Shown piece by piece: positions 36,901 to 51,752 of a stretch of 64,000 nt of DNA (positions are counted from its first letter, which is position 1; the number at the start of each line of letters is the position of its first letter). Under the pieces are notes generated by a model. That model did not search any database. It was not told where the DNA came from and saw only the letters and a list, made by a program, of their open reading frames with translations. This stretch comes from Fasciola hepatica (taxonomy: Eukaryota; Platyhelminthes; Trematoda; Plagiorchiida; Fasciolidae), in NCBI GenBank assembly GCA_948099385.1, contig CANUEZ040000105.1, forward strand, positions 310,001-374,000, written 5' to 3'. The position numbers were made by a program, and so were the translations under genes.

Positions 36901-38729
36901 CTCAGAATTAAATATTTTCTTGATTCCTCAATCGTTTCACCGAATGGCAAATTAGCTCGTTTTCATTAATCTATAAGCGCTCCATTACATCACAATATAT
37001 TATGACAAATTGAATATTATATCACTATTTTTGTCCATTTGGTCCCATCTCTCAACTTGCCGTTTAAAATCGTGACTTATTTGTCTGATTCTAAATGAAT
37101 AAAAGTGAGCTTATTCCTCACGTCTGTGTCCTCCAAATATATGCTTTCTTCAAGCTAACCCCGAAGCTCTCATTTATCCATTCCATCTCCAAGGATTTGT
37201 ATGAAGCAATTCAATCATTCCCCATCTCAAGCTAATCTGATCACGCCAAAACTATGTTTTGAGACATTAATTTTGATCGTCAAATTTGATTTCAGTCATT
37301 TCAATGTTGCATTTCTCAACCACTGCGCGTTCATCCCTATGAGAGAGAGTGTGCAGATAAGTTGGCTAATTGTGAAAGATTTGGTCAATTTGAAAGACCC
37401 TTAACCAGCGAGACTTGCTGTCCATTGGAGTCAATTTACATTCAAGGTAGCTGTTTGCCGTCTACATAATTGAAATTATTATTATTAATGGAAGCAACAC
37501 TCTCCCAGTGTATGAGATCGTTCACTTGTAAATTTAAAGCTACTGGTAGATTTCAAGGTAAAAACACTAGACTGCAATCACTCACAAACTCACCTACAAC
37601 CCACAAGCAATGACAGATTTAGAATCCGGTGAACAACTGCTGTACCATCAGTTCTACGACACGGTGATGCAAGAAACGAAGGCAGTGCGCAATATGGTGT
37701 TTTATTCACCATCAACAAGAAACGTGTTTATACGGGCATTCAATTCTGAGCCTTGCATACATACCTACTTTTGTCGCCAACGCAGGTAGATTACTGACCG
37801 GAATGAAGAGAACAAACACCACGAAAACGATGGGAACTGCAGAAATTCAGCCCACCTTCCTCAAGGACTGCTACCTTTCAAGCTGAACATCTTGTGGTAT
37901 TTTTTACCCCGTGCATTAAACAAAACGACGAGGTCGGAAGATGAGGACCAATTCGTATTACTCCAGTGCTCTGGAGGTGAATGTGCAAATTTTGTCAAAA
38001 TCGTGCTCCTCTGATCTTATGAAACTAATCAGTTCACACACTCATTCTTGCCTCGATATTCATCACGATTACCGGTGTCCTTGATGAGACTTAAGCTGTA
38101 CGAAAGATGCTATTTCATATTCATCCAGCTCCGTCTTATCGACTCAGGACTGTAACGGAAATCCCCTATGCGTGCGTTTCGGCATTCAATCATCCCGACA
38201 GAATTTTACTGCTGACAACACTAGAGAATGCGACCAGACCTCCACTACACTTATCAATTTCGAGACTATATCACTATAAAGTACCTCATTGATCGTTCTC
38301 AGTCATATTTATCAGTCTCCGAGTGTAAGCTGTGGTCATTTTATGAAATGCTAGGTCACGATTCAGTAGTATCCACCGCGTACATTTATGTCGCTATATT
38401 CCTGTGAGGAAATGTTCATCGTGTGACACATATTGCACTAATATTCTATCGGCCAGTGTTCGTTCTCTGCACACGCATTTCACCTCTGGTGTATCTTCCT
38501 GATGTAACATATTCAAAAGCAAGTTGTTCTACTCATGGAAGGTTGGTCATTGCTCATCTTTTGTATCCCAATTTTGAGATACGTCTACAGTTCACCTTTG
38601 ATGACGGATAGAATCCGAAAATTCTCTCTTGTAGCGCCGATTTCGTTAACACTCCCTCGTTACTGCCACTTGAATCCAGCATAATCATTCTGGTTTTCCA
38701 ACTGAATAAATGGCAAGTGCATATAATCA

Positions 38730-40188
38730 ATGGACAAAACGTTTGCTGCCCAACCAGTAAAAAAACAATTGGATATGGAGGTTGAACTTGAGAGCCTATT
38801 TAATCAACTATCCGGTCTCGTTCCGTCCTCCTCATAGGAGTTAGAGAAGCTCAAATCCACACTTGTGAACGCGTGTTATCAATATCGTGAAAATAGCCTA
38901 TCGACGAAAGGATTAGTAACGTTAGAGCACCTAAACCGTCTTAAAGAATTTCAGGCTAACAGAGAAGTAATGTTGTCAAGCCCAGATAAAGGAGCGGGTA
39001 TTGTAATCCTTAATAAATCGGATTATATAGAGAAGATGAAGACGATATTGAATGATGTCTCCAAGTTTACAAAGACCCCAACTGTAAAGGACAGGACGAT
39101 TCCGATAGAAAAGTCAATTGCTGCGAGAGTAAAATCATTGAAACAGAAAGGCATGATCGATGCGGTAACCTTCGAAAGGATACGACCAACTGGGACGACG
39201 ATTCCTAGGTTGTACGGCCTACCGAAGGTACACAAAGAAGGTGTCCCCTTGAGACCAATTTCGGATATGTGCAACTCGCCGTATCACGCAGTAGCGAAAT
39301 GGTTGGCTACATTGTTAGAACCAGTAAGAATCATGATTTCCGGACACAGCCTACGAGACACATTTCATTTTGTAGAGACTGTGGGAAATCTGGACTTGGA
39401 AGGCAAGCAAATGATCTCGCTAGACGTTACCTCACTGTTCACCAATGTCCCGATCGCCGAAACAATCAACTATCTATGTGAGTACATGCACGAGAACAGT
39501 CTCGATCCGGGCATCTCGTTGGATGAACTGGAACAATTACTATTTGTCTGCACTCATAATATCCAGTTTCAGTTTAACGGTGAAAATATATCATCAGAAG
39601 GACGGAGTCGCAATGGGGTCACCATTGGGACCTTTATTTGCAAATATTTTCATGGCAAAATGTAAAAATAACCAACTTATGTCAACAATTGAAGGGTGCA
39701 CCTTATACAAACGGTACGTGGACGATATCGTATGTGTAGTAGATACCAAAGCTGATCCAAATGCACTACCTAATAGACTTAATACAGCCCATCCAAATGT
39801 TCAATTCACTTTGGAAGAAAGAAAAGGAAAACAGTCTACCTTACTTAGATGTTTGCGTAAGCCGTCAAAGTGATGGTTCCGTTCAGTTGTCAGTGCACAG
39901 GAAACTCAATTACGATTCTCCTATTGTTTGGTAAAGTTGTAGCTAAGTTGTGTGGGAAAATGCAATATATTACAAATGATAGAGGGGAAACACCATTTAT
40001 CAGAAAATATTTTTCGGGTTGAAATAATAGGAACATGAAACAGTGTGAAAATATTGCTTCTGATCTAAAAAGGATATATTGTAAGAAACCGTAACGATGG
40101 GTACATCAAACAATATAGTGAATAGCCTGAATAAATAGCTCAATTAAACAGAGCCGTGCACGAAAACCCGAGTAAAATGGCATTTGCC
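38730..40188 (+). pseudogene. Penelope-like element reverse transcriptase, copy 2 (broken)
   Basis: Duplicate of the copy 1 element. The codon corresponding to the copy 1 stop at 8257 reads TCA here, leaving 266 codons open from 38865 to 39665. That stretch covers the fingers and motif A (SLDVTSLFTNVPI). The frame then shifts in the A-run at about 39583-39586, so motif B (DGVAMGSPLG) and the catalytic YVDD lie in another frame (up to 39873). The early stop in the N-terminal lead is also retained. It is therefore inactive despite the longer frame. The copies differ very little across this element. Confidence 0.88.
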
Positions 40189-41217
40189 GTATTATTTGCT
40201 CGATAGCACGCCCCCTTCACCACAAAAATGATGGCTGCTCTGTTGGCATTCTATCGTGGTTTTCCCAGTTTCAGAAACTTCCGAAAGTGTGGCTCCGTTG
40301 TGACAACCATTGCAGGTTCACTGATTGCCGTGATCCAGGGATTTCTAATTCTGAGCAGCAAAATGACTCAGATATCAAAACAACCAACAGCATTTAAATG
40401 AAGGAGTTACGTTTCCAGTGTTAAGTTGTGCAATTACAATTGTCTCTTTTTGATATAACGTTGTCACATCTTCCTGCATGCGATTACAGATTGGATGGAT
40501 ATCGTGGTCGTGTAACCCACAAAAAGGCATGTTACGCTTTAAAGAGCTCAGTACAATGCTTCGGCACTAGCAAATAGCCATCACTACAGATGATTCGGCA
40601 AACAGTAGCTATGCACAGTTGCACTGGTAATTGTTTCCAGTTTTCACATAAATCATTGTCTGGTAGTAGTCTCCCGGCTACACTCATTTCAAAATGCTCC
40701 GATTCGCACCCCATATTGATATTATTTACGATGTGGTGGTAAATTACATTACGACTGTGCATATCTGATAAAGCTGCTCACTTCACGGTGAACTACGATC
40801 GAGCTATCAAATGATAAGCCGAAAGCAAACAACAGACTGTCAATTGACTGATCACAGCGGAATGGTTTTTAGTCAGTCTTTAGTTTGTTTACGAAACTAG
40901 ATGAGCCCCGTTGTATGCCATATCAGCGTCAGGTATTTTTGGCTGAACTTGCAATTGGAAAGCGCCTGATTGCTTCTGTTCTTCATGTCTATTCATCAGG
41001 ATTCCCCTCGACAACTAATCATAGCAACTTTAGAAAACCTCTACTTATTGCATTGAAAACAAATGCACACGTGTGGAGCTGTGCCGTGTTAGAAGAATAC
41101 ACGAAAATCAAGAAAATTTATGCACAATGGCGTCTATTAGGAGTATCAGTTTGGGATTCTATCAATGTACCAACTTATTTCACGATGTCATGATGTGAGT
41201 TTCACTGTTCGCAAAAC

Positions 41218-41598
41218 GTGCATCATTGCAATTTCCAAAGATCAATGATCTTCTGCAAAAGTTTGCAGTCCTCCAAGCTACAAACGCCCAGTTCGTTTTG
41301 TTCATTTCAGTCAGGTGGTATGCAAAGGGCGGGTGAAACCTCTGCAGTAATCCAAACCTCCGGGTACAAACTACTCAAATGCTGTTTCGTCCAGGGGTCG
41401 CAGCAATTCTCCTGTTTTCGAGCAGATACTGTAAAAACGTGTGCTTCTTGTAGACGGCTGCTTTCCTTGTTTCCTTGTGTACAACAAAGTTCTCTGCGAT
41501 TTTCCTGTAATCTGACCGGTCATATACAGAGTGTTTGTCGACCATGTAAAGTCTGCCATATGAGCATTCATTCGAATTTCTACCCGATTTTCAGTTGA
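41218..41598 (+). mobile_element. Possible gag fragment with zinc-knuckle-like motif, copy 2
   Basis: Copy of 10340-10720. The Cys-rich end reads GHIQSVCRPCK, an Arg-to-Ser change in the knuckle. Otherwise nearly identical. Confidence 0.35.
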
Positions 41599-43181
41599 AA
41601 ATCACTATTTCTCTCTTACCGTTGCTGTAACTCGCAATCGTTTTTCCCATGTTGCCCTGATTTTCCTTTTTCGGAATATGAATTACCAAGTCGTCCTTGT
41701 ATACCGTCAATATCCATATGCATGTATTTATACACTGTCAATACATCTCCAGTGCTTCGGTAATATATATAAGCCTTCTGATGTCTTCGGTTGACTGCCT
41801 GTAGAGCAACAACACAGATGTAGTCTCAAACTCTTTAATCTCGGAGAGGATCACATTGGATTCTGTATTCTAGTGGACATGTAACAGATACTGCTGACAA
41901 AAGCAGTAGATCGAATCATAAGAAACAATGGGAAAACGTGAAGAGAAGAAGCGTGAACGATTTGTAATGTTTGAACCCAATGCAGTCACAAGAGTAAGTG
42001 ATATGTTGTTCCCGTGTTGTCCAACCTGCTGTTTGGGGTATGAAAATAGTTTGAGCGAAAACATATTTAGTTGTGACAGCTGAACACAATGCAAAAAAAA
42101 CTTTCTCTTTCTATATCGCCATGATGGCACTTCTGAAATTGGAAGGTCATAACTACGAGCAGAATCTTTCATGGACTTTTGCCAAATTTAATTGCATAAA
42201 ATTTCCCATACCGATTATCCATCAGATAATCAAAGTGTCACATTGAAAACAATGATAAGGCGAGCCTGAAAATACGACGTAGCCTGGGACTTCGTTGATC
42301 TTCTCAGCCTGTGTAAGACTGCGCCTAGAAATGTTGTGACATCTAATTGGTCTTCCCAGGGCATTCCTAAATTTGCCTAATCTTATTCAACTGAACAATC
42401 AGAACACACATTGCAGAAATGTAACTAATAAGGTCTAACGTTTAGTTAACGCGCATAGGTTATTTTCTAAAATTTACATTGCCATATTCAAAATGTAACT
42501 GGAAGTTTTATTATGAAAGCATTCTCACTGATTGTTGATATCCTGCCGGTTGTCAATGTTGTGGTTGTTTCCGTGTTCCTGGGAGACTCACCTGTTTGCG
42601 AAAAAATCACATGATTATCAGGACGCGTTGGGTGATAAATCAGACATGGCGTGAACAACGGATTTCTCGTGGGGGGATGAACATGTGGTGGATTCAACAG
42701 AGATTCATTTGCTCATAGTCTGATAGAATAGTTCACTTTTCTAATCTGCGTTATATTGCTGAAACTTGGAGACAAAATCAGCACAAAACCAAGCTATGTC
42801 CGTTTTTATCAGTGATTTCTTAGAATATTTCAATTGACTTTCAAACGGACATCATGTACGGGGTACCAGGTTTTCTACAGAAGCAATTATACGATATTCA
42901 TGTAACATGTGTGTTTGCTGAAGGTGAGCTCGTTTGGCGCTTCGATCACATGTGGAATGGAATAGAGTTTATCTGTAATTGGTAAACTGAATATCTTCGA
43001 TTATTTCACATAGCCCAGTCGATCGTGTTCCACATACCGGCGATTGCTTTTGGGCAGGTAAGGTTTGTTTCTAAGAAGGCTGGGAACGAAGAGTAAATGA
43101 TTTGATTAGTTTGCGGAATCCGAAGGCTGCAACTTGATCAGCCTCAGTAGTTATTTGTTGAAAAAAATGTCCTTCATTTAT

Positions 43182-46100
43182 TCAGTAGAAGCTCATTTGG
43201 GCATATTTTAAACATTCCACAAGTAATATGTCCAACGTATTTGGTGGAACATTTAACTCACAAAATATTGTGGCTTCACTCCTGCTACATTTATAAATGC
43301 ATCGTTTACGGGTAACATAGATCGATTGAATGATTCGAAAGAAGGGATGACAATAGAATATCACTGTACCCATAAATACACAGCTCAGTATTCTAGCTCA
43401 TTTTATGATCACCTCTGGATACTCACGTCCAATTGGAAAATAATTAGATTTTGTCGTTTGGCATTGGTGAGCTGAGTCCAATATATTTTTCAATTCGGAG
43501 ACTGGCTTCCGGCTCATAGGTAATGAAAAAAGGTACATATAACGATCGTTATGACATCCCATCCAGTATGTTGTCAAACTGATTTTCTCTCTCATATTCG
43601 CTGGAATTTTGATGAAGCATTCATGTATCTGTTCGTTGTAAAACCAAAGGGAGTAATAGAGTCATTAGGTCTGGTATTTTCCTTACAATGCGTTCTGCAA
43701 TAACCAAACAGAAAACATGGTTCAATTCCCAATGAGTATATTGCAGTACACAGGTTCCGGCTCATGCGCGCAGCTGTAAACTATTAGGCGCATGCAGTTT
43801 TCAACATTCTAATTACCTCTTTTCGAATAGCATACCGCCAATTGAAAAATTTCACCCCCTCACAATTTGTAAATTTGGGGTTATCTTCTTTCGGGTATTT
43901 GAAAATTCCAGCAACAACTGATTTTTAGCATAAATTGAATACGTCTTAGTGTTTATTACAGGAATGCACACTGATCAAGTGGAAGGGTGAATAACTATGT
44001 AGTTGTAATGAAAAAAGCGTAAATCAAATGCTCAGCATGAAGACAACTCACAGTTTTGTTTACGTCTTATTGTAGCACCTGGATGATAAATTAGTGTAGT
44101 TATGAAAATATTATAAAGATGACTAATTTTTATCTACGGACAATTTTCTTTTCCAATGTTTGGCACGGAAAAACACTAGTTGCAATTGAATCAAATGAAG
44201 TTTCAAGTCATACTCATCAAGATTTGGTTTGAAATCATAAAATTTGATTAAAGGCGTTCATGGGAGTAGCAGGGATTTGAAATCCAGTGAAAGGGGATAG
44301 GAATTTCATGGATTAGACGAAGATAGTTACCTGTCACGTGAATGAAATTCACAGGCTTTATCTCCTTTGACTTCATCCAATTGTGAATCCCACGGTTTAC
44401 TTCTTGGACCTCATGATCCAAACATGCCTTGTCCACATTTGAATCCGATCCTTTGACAGCAAAGAACATGTGAAACTTGCCATTTCTCCTGTGTGTAAAA
44501 TCATCTTCACATCCCAAATATTCTCTTCCTAATGTGCTACTCGCATAAGAACCAAGTGACGAAATCTTCAAGGGAAGAGATTTGGAGGTTAGTTTGTAAT
44601 TTTCTGTGGGTTATAATTTATTCAGATTTGCTTACAAACACAATCACTTACGAATTCACAAGCCGAGACGTCTTTGTTATTCCAAGTGGCGTTCAGCAAA
44701 AGTCCCATATTTTGCACTGGTGTTTCACTGCCTAATTCACTTGAAATATCGACTTCAAAGTCTGCAACGGGAATCACATGGGTTGAAAAATGTAATGAGC
44801 TTCAGCGTGATTAGTCTACTCCAATATAAATTGTAAGCAGCCAGACAACATGGCTGGTGGGTACACCATACTGCGAAAAGCTTGTTGGAGCTTACCAATT
44901 ATGCTCCAATCATTATCTAGTGTGAAATACAAAGAAGGATTTATTGAGAAGAATACGTCATTGAAGTTCTCAAAGTTGGTTTATCAAACGGAGAATAAGG
45001 TGTGACGGAAATAATCTTACACTCAGTAGGCGCACCGGATGTTTTGTATATGAATTGATTGTAAACAAGTGCACATAATATCTCGCTTGTATACATGCTG
45101 TTCCAACGTTGATCAACGACGAACATAGAAAAGCGTCTACACAGCTGCTTTATATGTGGCAAAATGTGTGCCCACGCAGACACAGTATCGATCACTGTGT
45201 ATGTGTGACGATCGATGGGCGAAATGATTTTAGCTAACATCGTTATGTGCTTCTTGAACGAATCAAACATGTTGAATGGTCAGCTGAATTCACCACACTG
45301 TTCCCACGGATAATTTGTTGGTGATCATTTGGTTTCAAGTATAAATGTGATCAGACGATTTCTGACAGTGCACCAGGAATAAAATCACAGTTGTTGGGCA
45401 GTGCCGAACCTAATTTATTTCTCACAATTTTATTCATTTTGAAGAAGAATCTGCCGATCCAATATTGAAAGTGCAGTTATCAAGCGAGGTTTAGGTTTAG
45501 AATATTCGGCTCGGGGACAACTAACTATATGCTGTTCATGAGATATACATATATATACATCACACTGCACATGGATTCAGGTATGGTGCCATCATGAACA
45601 ACAAAGAAAAAACGGTACATTCAAATTTAGCGTGTTGATATCTCAAAAGAAGACCCTTTTAAAAAGTTGTTGTCAGCAGCAAGAAAAATCGAAATGCCCA
45701 GTGTAACACCACACCACTCAGATGATATTACTCAAGGTTTCTCAAAAACGTGAAGCTTCTTGGCCCGATTGTTTCAACCAAGAAATTGCGTTTTTCATTT
45801 TTGTAAATATTAACCGGAAAACAGAACATTTTGTTTCTCACTGCACTCACTCCCATCGACCAAATAGATTGTGACGCACTCGTACGACTGAGCAATACCC
45901 AATGGAAGCTGAAGAAACAATCCCATTCATCGCATGCACCAACAACTTTGAGCAAGTAAACCACAAAAGGAAATAATTTTCTTTAATTTTCTGCTGACAC
46001 TGTCAAATGTGACCCCAGGAACCAAGCCGTGTTTCCACTGGAATTGCCATCTGATTCTGTTTCAACGCAAAGGAAAACTGTCAGAAACTGATCACGCATT

Positions 46101-46353
46101 CTAAATGCAACTGTTACTTTGAAAAAAGAAACAGATTTAAATGAGGAAGTAATCATGAAATCCTACCGAATTCCTCCGGTATTGCCAGGGATTCAAAGTT
46201 CTAAGAATGAAGTTACAAAGGTCAGCTTGGGGTACTTTCCGAAGAATTCTGAAGGATATCACGTTGACTATTTTCCTTCCTTGCACGGAAACACAGATTC
46301 CATTAACCCATGAGGAGTAACATCGTGGAATCGTGCAACATTCATTGAATGTT
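43182..46353 (-). CDS. Copy 2 of the candidate multi-exon gene
   Basis: All candidate splice sites of the copy 1 exons are preserved at an offset of 30878: terminal exon from 43182, exon D 43427-43600, micro-exon 44052-44078, exon B 44331-44565, exon A 44652-44761, the 58-nt exon 45851-45908 and the Cys-rich exon 46167-46353. Exon B differs by seven bases, six of them amino-acid-changing (for example the GFYASS region reads GSYASS). Either copy, or both, could be non-functional. No start codon exon or promoter is identified. Confidence 0.35.
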
Positions 46354-48595
46354 CTGATATAGAAAGTGACAGGAACCCAAATTGACATCACGTGTCAACT
46401 GGTCATGCAACTGACCACTACCGTCATATGGAGATACATACGAAAAACAAGTATATGAGTAACATTGGACAGGTAACTCAAAAATGTTATCTGGATGATT
46501 GTCGTGTCCATGTATGAAGTGGGTTTTGCTTCATTGAACTGGCACGTGAGTCGGGTGGAACGGATTCATAGGGTACCTCCAATCACTCTGCATAATGGCA
46601 ATCGGATATGATAACATGAAAAGATCCGTGTGAGGAACATAAGGCCAATGTTGCAAAAGCACGCACATTCTCGAATAGTGTGATAACTAGTCAGACGAGA
46701 GTAAGTCCAGGCCTGCTATAAAAAAGAATGGCGGTAGAGAAATTTAATTATCTGGCTTCGTAGGTGGTGAGCAAATGATCGGAGACCCTGGAATAGTATT
46801 AGTCAGGCAATAAGTAATTAGGAGGACGATTGATAAAAATGTGATTAAATTACCAACGACTTGAAGAGTTAGAATTCTTGATCCACGCAAACGTTCTTTC
46901 TTGTATGATGGAGGCTACAAATGTGATTGCAACGTAGCTATTAAAAAAAAACAGGAATCTGTGCAATTTATTCTAGCGGTGAAATGGAGGAAATTGCGGT
47001 TTGCGGTAGATTTGTAGGTATGGATTGGGGGAGGAATCCATACAGGAAGTATTTTAGGCACGAGGAGTCATAATCTTTTATTATACAAGATCTACTTACA
47101 TTTTTCGCATTCATCAGTTCAAAACTTCAAGCTGGAATCGAACCGTTGACACTCTGCTTAGAGGAAAAATGTTCAAACACACAATCCTAACCGTCAATAA
47201 CACGGACGCTCAATTTGTGCAGCATCTACCCGGTAAGCAGACTGTCATCGGTTCGGTTCCCTGGGCTGTTGATTGTGAAAAATGCAAGGGGATATTCCAC
47301 TTCGCAATCCATATGGACTGGGAAATTAGGAACTTTATAATAATTGTCCTTAGATGCAGAATAGAGTGTACATTTCTTGCAAAACTGAATGATGATGCTA
47401 GTGCTGGTTCGGTTTTCAGAAAATTTACTTGTTACTTATAACAAATTACCTCATTTAACCGTCTAGTCAGATTTGTTATGTGCAGTGCTCATAGAATGTT
47501 TGAAACTCGGAAGCAGGACACGACGAACATTGAACAAAACGATTTTTTTTCTTATTTGTCAAAGGATAGTACCGAAATCCGAGATTCTGACAGACTAGAA
47601 GTGTAGAAATATGGGCAAAAATGAGTCCGGTCTAACATCGTTCTAGATTGAATTCTGCTTGACCACGATGAGATGTGTCGTAAACCCGGCGCCATTTTGC
47701 TATATGCAATCGACATGACCGCGATTATAAGGCGTTACTCATTCACTGGTACAATCGTATTTATAAGGACCGTCTACTGATGAGATTTTGGACGGATACT
47801 GCTTCCGTATTGGACACAATATTTACCCTTGAATCTAGAGCACAGACTGTAATTGAGCGATCCATTTATTCCAGCAACATGCCCAGAGTGAACCAATATG
47901 AGTGCTCAAGTCAACACAAGTCAATGGATAATTTCAGCAGCGGGTGACCATTAATTAATAACGAGAAGTGAGAGACAATCAGGCGGATGATAACACTTCG
48001 GCTGGCAAACAAGATGAACATCGAACTGATTGTTTGAAAATTGAAGTAAAACTCCTAATGGTCCTCCACATTTTCAGATCAAGAACAGGATTGAAGATTG
48101 CTTAGGACTGCAACAGACCGAACCTCCGTGTACTTAGTCCAACGATGACTTCAGATTGGCGACCAGAGAATGTGCAACACCTTGTTGGTTAATAATATAA
48201 ATTTATTTACCCCGGAAGAGCTCAGTTAGGATAGCGCAAATCCAAATAACACTGGAGGACATTTCCATGAAATTCGGTGTTCTTGGGGAGATGTGACAGT
48301 CGGGTCAATTAAAAAATGTCATTAAATTTATTGTAAGAGCTGGATTTCCGGCGGAAGGTTCATCAATACTTACGAAGTGGAATATATTCATTTACCATTT
48401 TATAATTAGAAAACAAGAACGAGATACTTTATTCAAGCAGTGGTAACAAAAGACTGATAAATACACTACGAGAGAGAATTTTCTCATTTCATCCTTAATC
48501 GGCAATGGATGGTGGACGTTTGTCACAAAATGAGATGGGACATACAAAAACAACGATTGAATATCTAATGGAAGGAAAACTTGATTTCTGACGAC

Positions 48596-48617
48596 TTGGA
48601 TGGTGGGCATACACATC
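48596..48617 (+). other. 22 bp insertion private to copies 2 and 3
   Basis: Copy 1 reads GACGAC directly into TGAATTC (about 17720-17730). Copy 2 and the inverted arm have 22 extra bases between these. They contain TGGATGGTGG, which also occurs about 90 bases away at 48506-48515, suggesting a locally templated repair event. Confidence 0.7.
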
Positions 48618-50820
48618 TGAATTCAGCTTCCAATCAGAATGGCTATTTCTTCCAATGTGCACTTATGATAGTGAATAAATGGCCAAGATGTTGTTTTTTG
48701 ATCTTTCAGTGTAGATTCAATTCCTCCGCGGTGATTTGTTCAATGTCAACAGCTCAGTAATGAACCGATTGCTTTGACAGAACGCTATTTGGGTTACCAT
48801 TCCTCTCTGCAACTCAGTGGTGCGCTTTGCACATGAGCCACTTCGTTGTATGTGCTGCAAAGTCATGTGGAATAAAAGTCTTTTTATCGGCAAACTCATA
48901 CAAGTTAAAGTTTTCCTAATCGTCTATTGCTACTGTTCTGCTGAGTTCATATTGAACCCGTTCAAGTTATTCTACTCATGACGCGTTCCTTGTCACCATT
49001 TCATATTGACGATCACGAGGACAAAACTTCGATAAACACAATGATGCTGAAAATTCAATCATGCAAGACACCAAGTTAAACTGAGAATACTTTCCGTAAC
49101 TTTGGCAACGCACATATATTTCAAACTGGAACTATAGAATCGACGAAATCCTTATTTTGAGGAATACATTCCTCATAATTAGTCATCATTTCGTTATGCG
49201 GAATCGACTGTTCCAGTCCGCACGAAATGTGATATTCACAGGTTCTTCGTGCAGATTTCTTTCTATTTGGATAAGAGCTTTGAATTTACCAAGTGCTTCC
49301 ATAAAGATTGAGTCTTGTATATATGGTGCTGTGTTTCGGGTTTACAAGAGTCCGGTGCGTCAAACGTACAGAATTGTAGTGTTGAGGAAGAATGTATCAA
49401 TAGAAATCTAACTCCCACATTCACAATGTATTTCTACTTTCTTAGATAATACCTCCGGATATCTGAACACATTATACAGCACGAAAGTGGCTTCGTGTGT
49501 CGGAAAACTTTATGATGTGATCGGATCAGTAGCTTGAATTCCAGCGAGATCCCACGTTACGCTGCCTACCAGGCCCAACTACAATAACTTAACACGGGAT
49601 GGATTATACGTGGGCTCAACTCCCTACCCATCTGCGTGCTACACAACACATGGGCTTTGCGAGTAAATGGCGTAGTAGTTGAATTTTGAAACAAATTACT
49701 CGAAAGCTAGTTAGTGGGCAGTACGTATGACCCTATGTATGTTTCATAGATAGATTATGAATACGGTATCTGCCTCACTATCATGTGGGAACTATCGTTG
49801 ATGACAACTAAACACTGTATACGAATTAACGGTGACTGGACTGTGAAAGCTTTCAAGGGAAGGAATCAATCCACCTCCAGTTTAGAAGCGAATCAGTGGT
49901 TTGATTTCCGATACAAATGTACACCAGGATTTCTGGGGCAGCACGTGGTCGTTGCTGAATCCTCGTCCCAGGCTGTGTCATAGACACACAACTTGAGTCT
50001 GGTGCTTCCGACTGAACAGTTGGTCGGATAACGTAAGTTTAGCATGTGAAAGTTGAAGTCCGCAGTGCAATCCATCAAACGAGAATCTCATCGATCGCAC
50101 ACACTACCCAGAAATAATTCCGAGATACATAAATATCTAAGGTGTTTGATTGACCCTGGTTTTGGAAAGATATAGATTTTCGGCTGGTTTCTTAGTCACG
50201 TGATGTCGTACGTTTTAAACGAACATCTTGGATAACTGTTCTTGTTTCATTACACTGACGTCCATCTTACACGGGCGCATTCGATACTCATCGTCTTTAC
50301 ACTGTTTAATGCCTCACTCCAACAGTGACGTGTGGCTCACCTCATTGAAACTAATATTCATTGATATATATCACACGTTTGAACGATATTTGTTCTGTTT
50401 ATCATGCTTCCTGTGCGCTTAAGTTCAATAAACATCCCTCTTACAGGAGTGGTTTCTTTCAGCTGACCCAATACAGAGCACAACAATGAAGATATTTCTT
50501 CCCCATTTCGAGCGATCTACACACCGCAAATTACGACAGTTTAAAGTTATCAAAACCGTGTACGAATAAACTTAAACACCTCCATACATAGGCCGAGATT
50601 CGCGTGCGGAAAAACGCTATTGAAGTTTTAGAAATGAACAATGGAAAAAGAGATTTTCTCTTCTTTTATTCAACTTTTGTCTTCTGTACCCGGATCGGTT
50701 TCTTGAAAGGAAACTCATTCAAAGAATGCCCAAAAATCACCGAAGAAACTATAAAGAAGAAAGATTTACTTATTTGTTAACCATTTGAAGGTGATACGAT
50801 AGGTGAAATCCTAAATCAAA

Positions 50821-51300
50821 TTGATGCCGCCATCTTACATTCTGTTTCCAGGTACTCTTCTGATCCACATTCAAAACAAGGATAAACTGCTGATGCTGAC
50901 CTCATCAATGGTTCTGTACTCTTTCAGATGTGTTCGTGACGCATCTTATGTGGATCAAAAGGCACGACAGCTATCCACTCGGATCAAAGAGCATCACCAA
51001 AGCTGGTTAAGCCAAGGACAGAAAGCATCGATAAACAGCGCAATGTTAGCATACCCTGTTTACACCAGACATCAGGTTAATCCAAACCCGATTTTCTAAG
51101 TTGTGTATTGTGTTCCCCCAAGCAAATATGAAGGCGTGGGTTTAAGCACTCTAAAGATGGGTGAAGCAATTGGATTCAGGAAACTGACCACAGACTTCTG
51201 CGCCCTAAAGCGTGTGATTCAGACACTTCAATTCCCATGGCCTAGGATCGATCGAGTCCGAATGAATCTGTCTTCCTGTCACGCAGAGAGCGTAAGTTAG
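50821..51300 (+). pseudogene. Penelope-like element GIY-YIG fragment, copy 2
   Basis: Copy of 19928-20407 with changes at the protein level: DASYVDQ for DASYVGQ, PVYTRHQ for PVDTRHQ and LSTLKM for LSTLEM. Loss of the Gly in YVGQ would affect the GIY-YIG core. The last two changes are not shared by the inverted copy. Confidence 0.75.
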
Positions 51301-51453
51301 ATAGACCAATCAAATGACAAGGACAAGTCGGTCGTTGGCAAACCCCTGTCCATGATTGGTGTTTATTCCATGTCTATACGCATGGTTTCCGCCTAATGGC
51401 TCCCATGTAATTTGTAAACGGCTTAAAAATGAATCGCTGATAAGCAATTTTTT

Positions 51454-51678
51454 CGCCAAATTGGACTTCTGTGTGTAATCGCCATTATCTTGTCCACGAC
51501 GAAGTTGAATTAGAATGTAGAAACGGGAGATCCCTGTCGAACACCACCGGTCGTTTCGAAAGTACTAGATAGTTTACCGTAAACTCTTATACGGCCAGAA
51601 GTATAGAGGTGCAATTATTTCAGTAGATTCACGAACTTCTGGGACATACCTCTCCAGTGAAGCGCACTAGGGAATAGT
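51454..51678 (-). mobile_element. RTE-type RT domain fragment, copy 2
   Basis: Copy of 20561-20785 with the same stops around the GVRQGSPVSTF block. The inverted arm repeats it on the plus strand at about 59851-60075. Confidence 0.7.
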
Positions 51679-51752
51679 GAGAAGCCGTGTGATTACGTGG
51701 ACGAGTTTGTCTGCTTGTTCGCACCTTCGAAATGTAAAGTAATGTTGCAACA

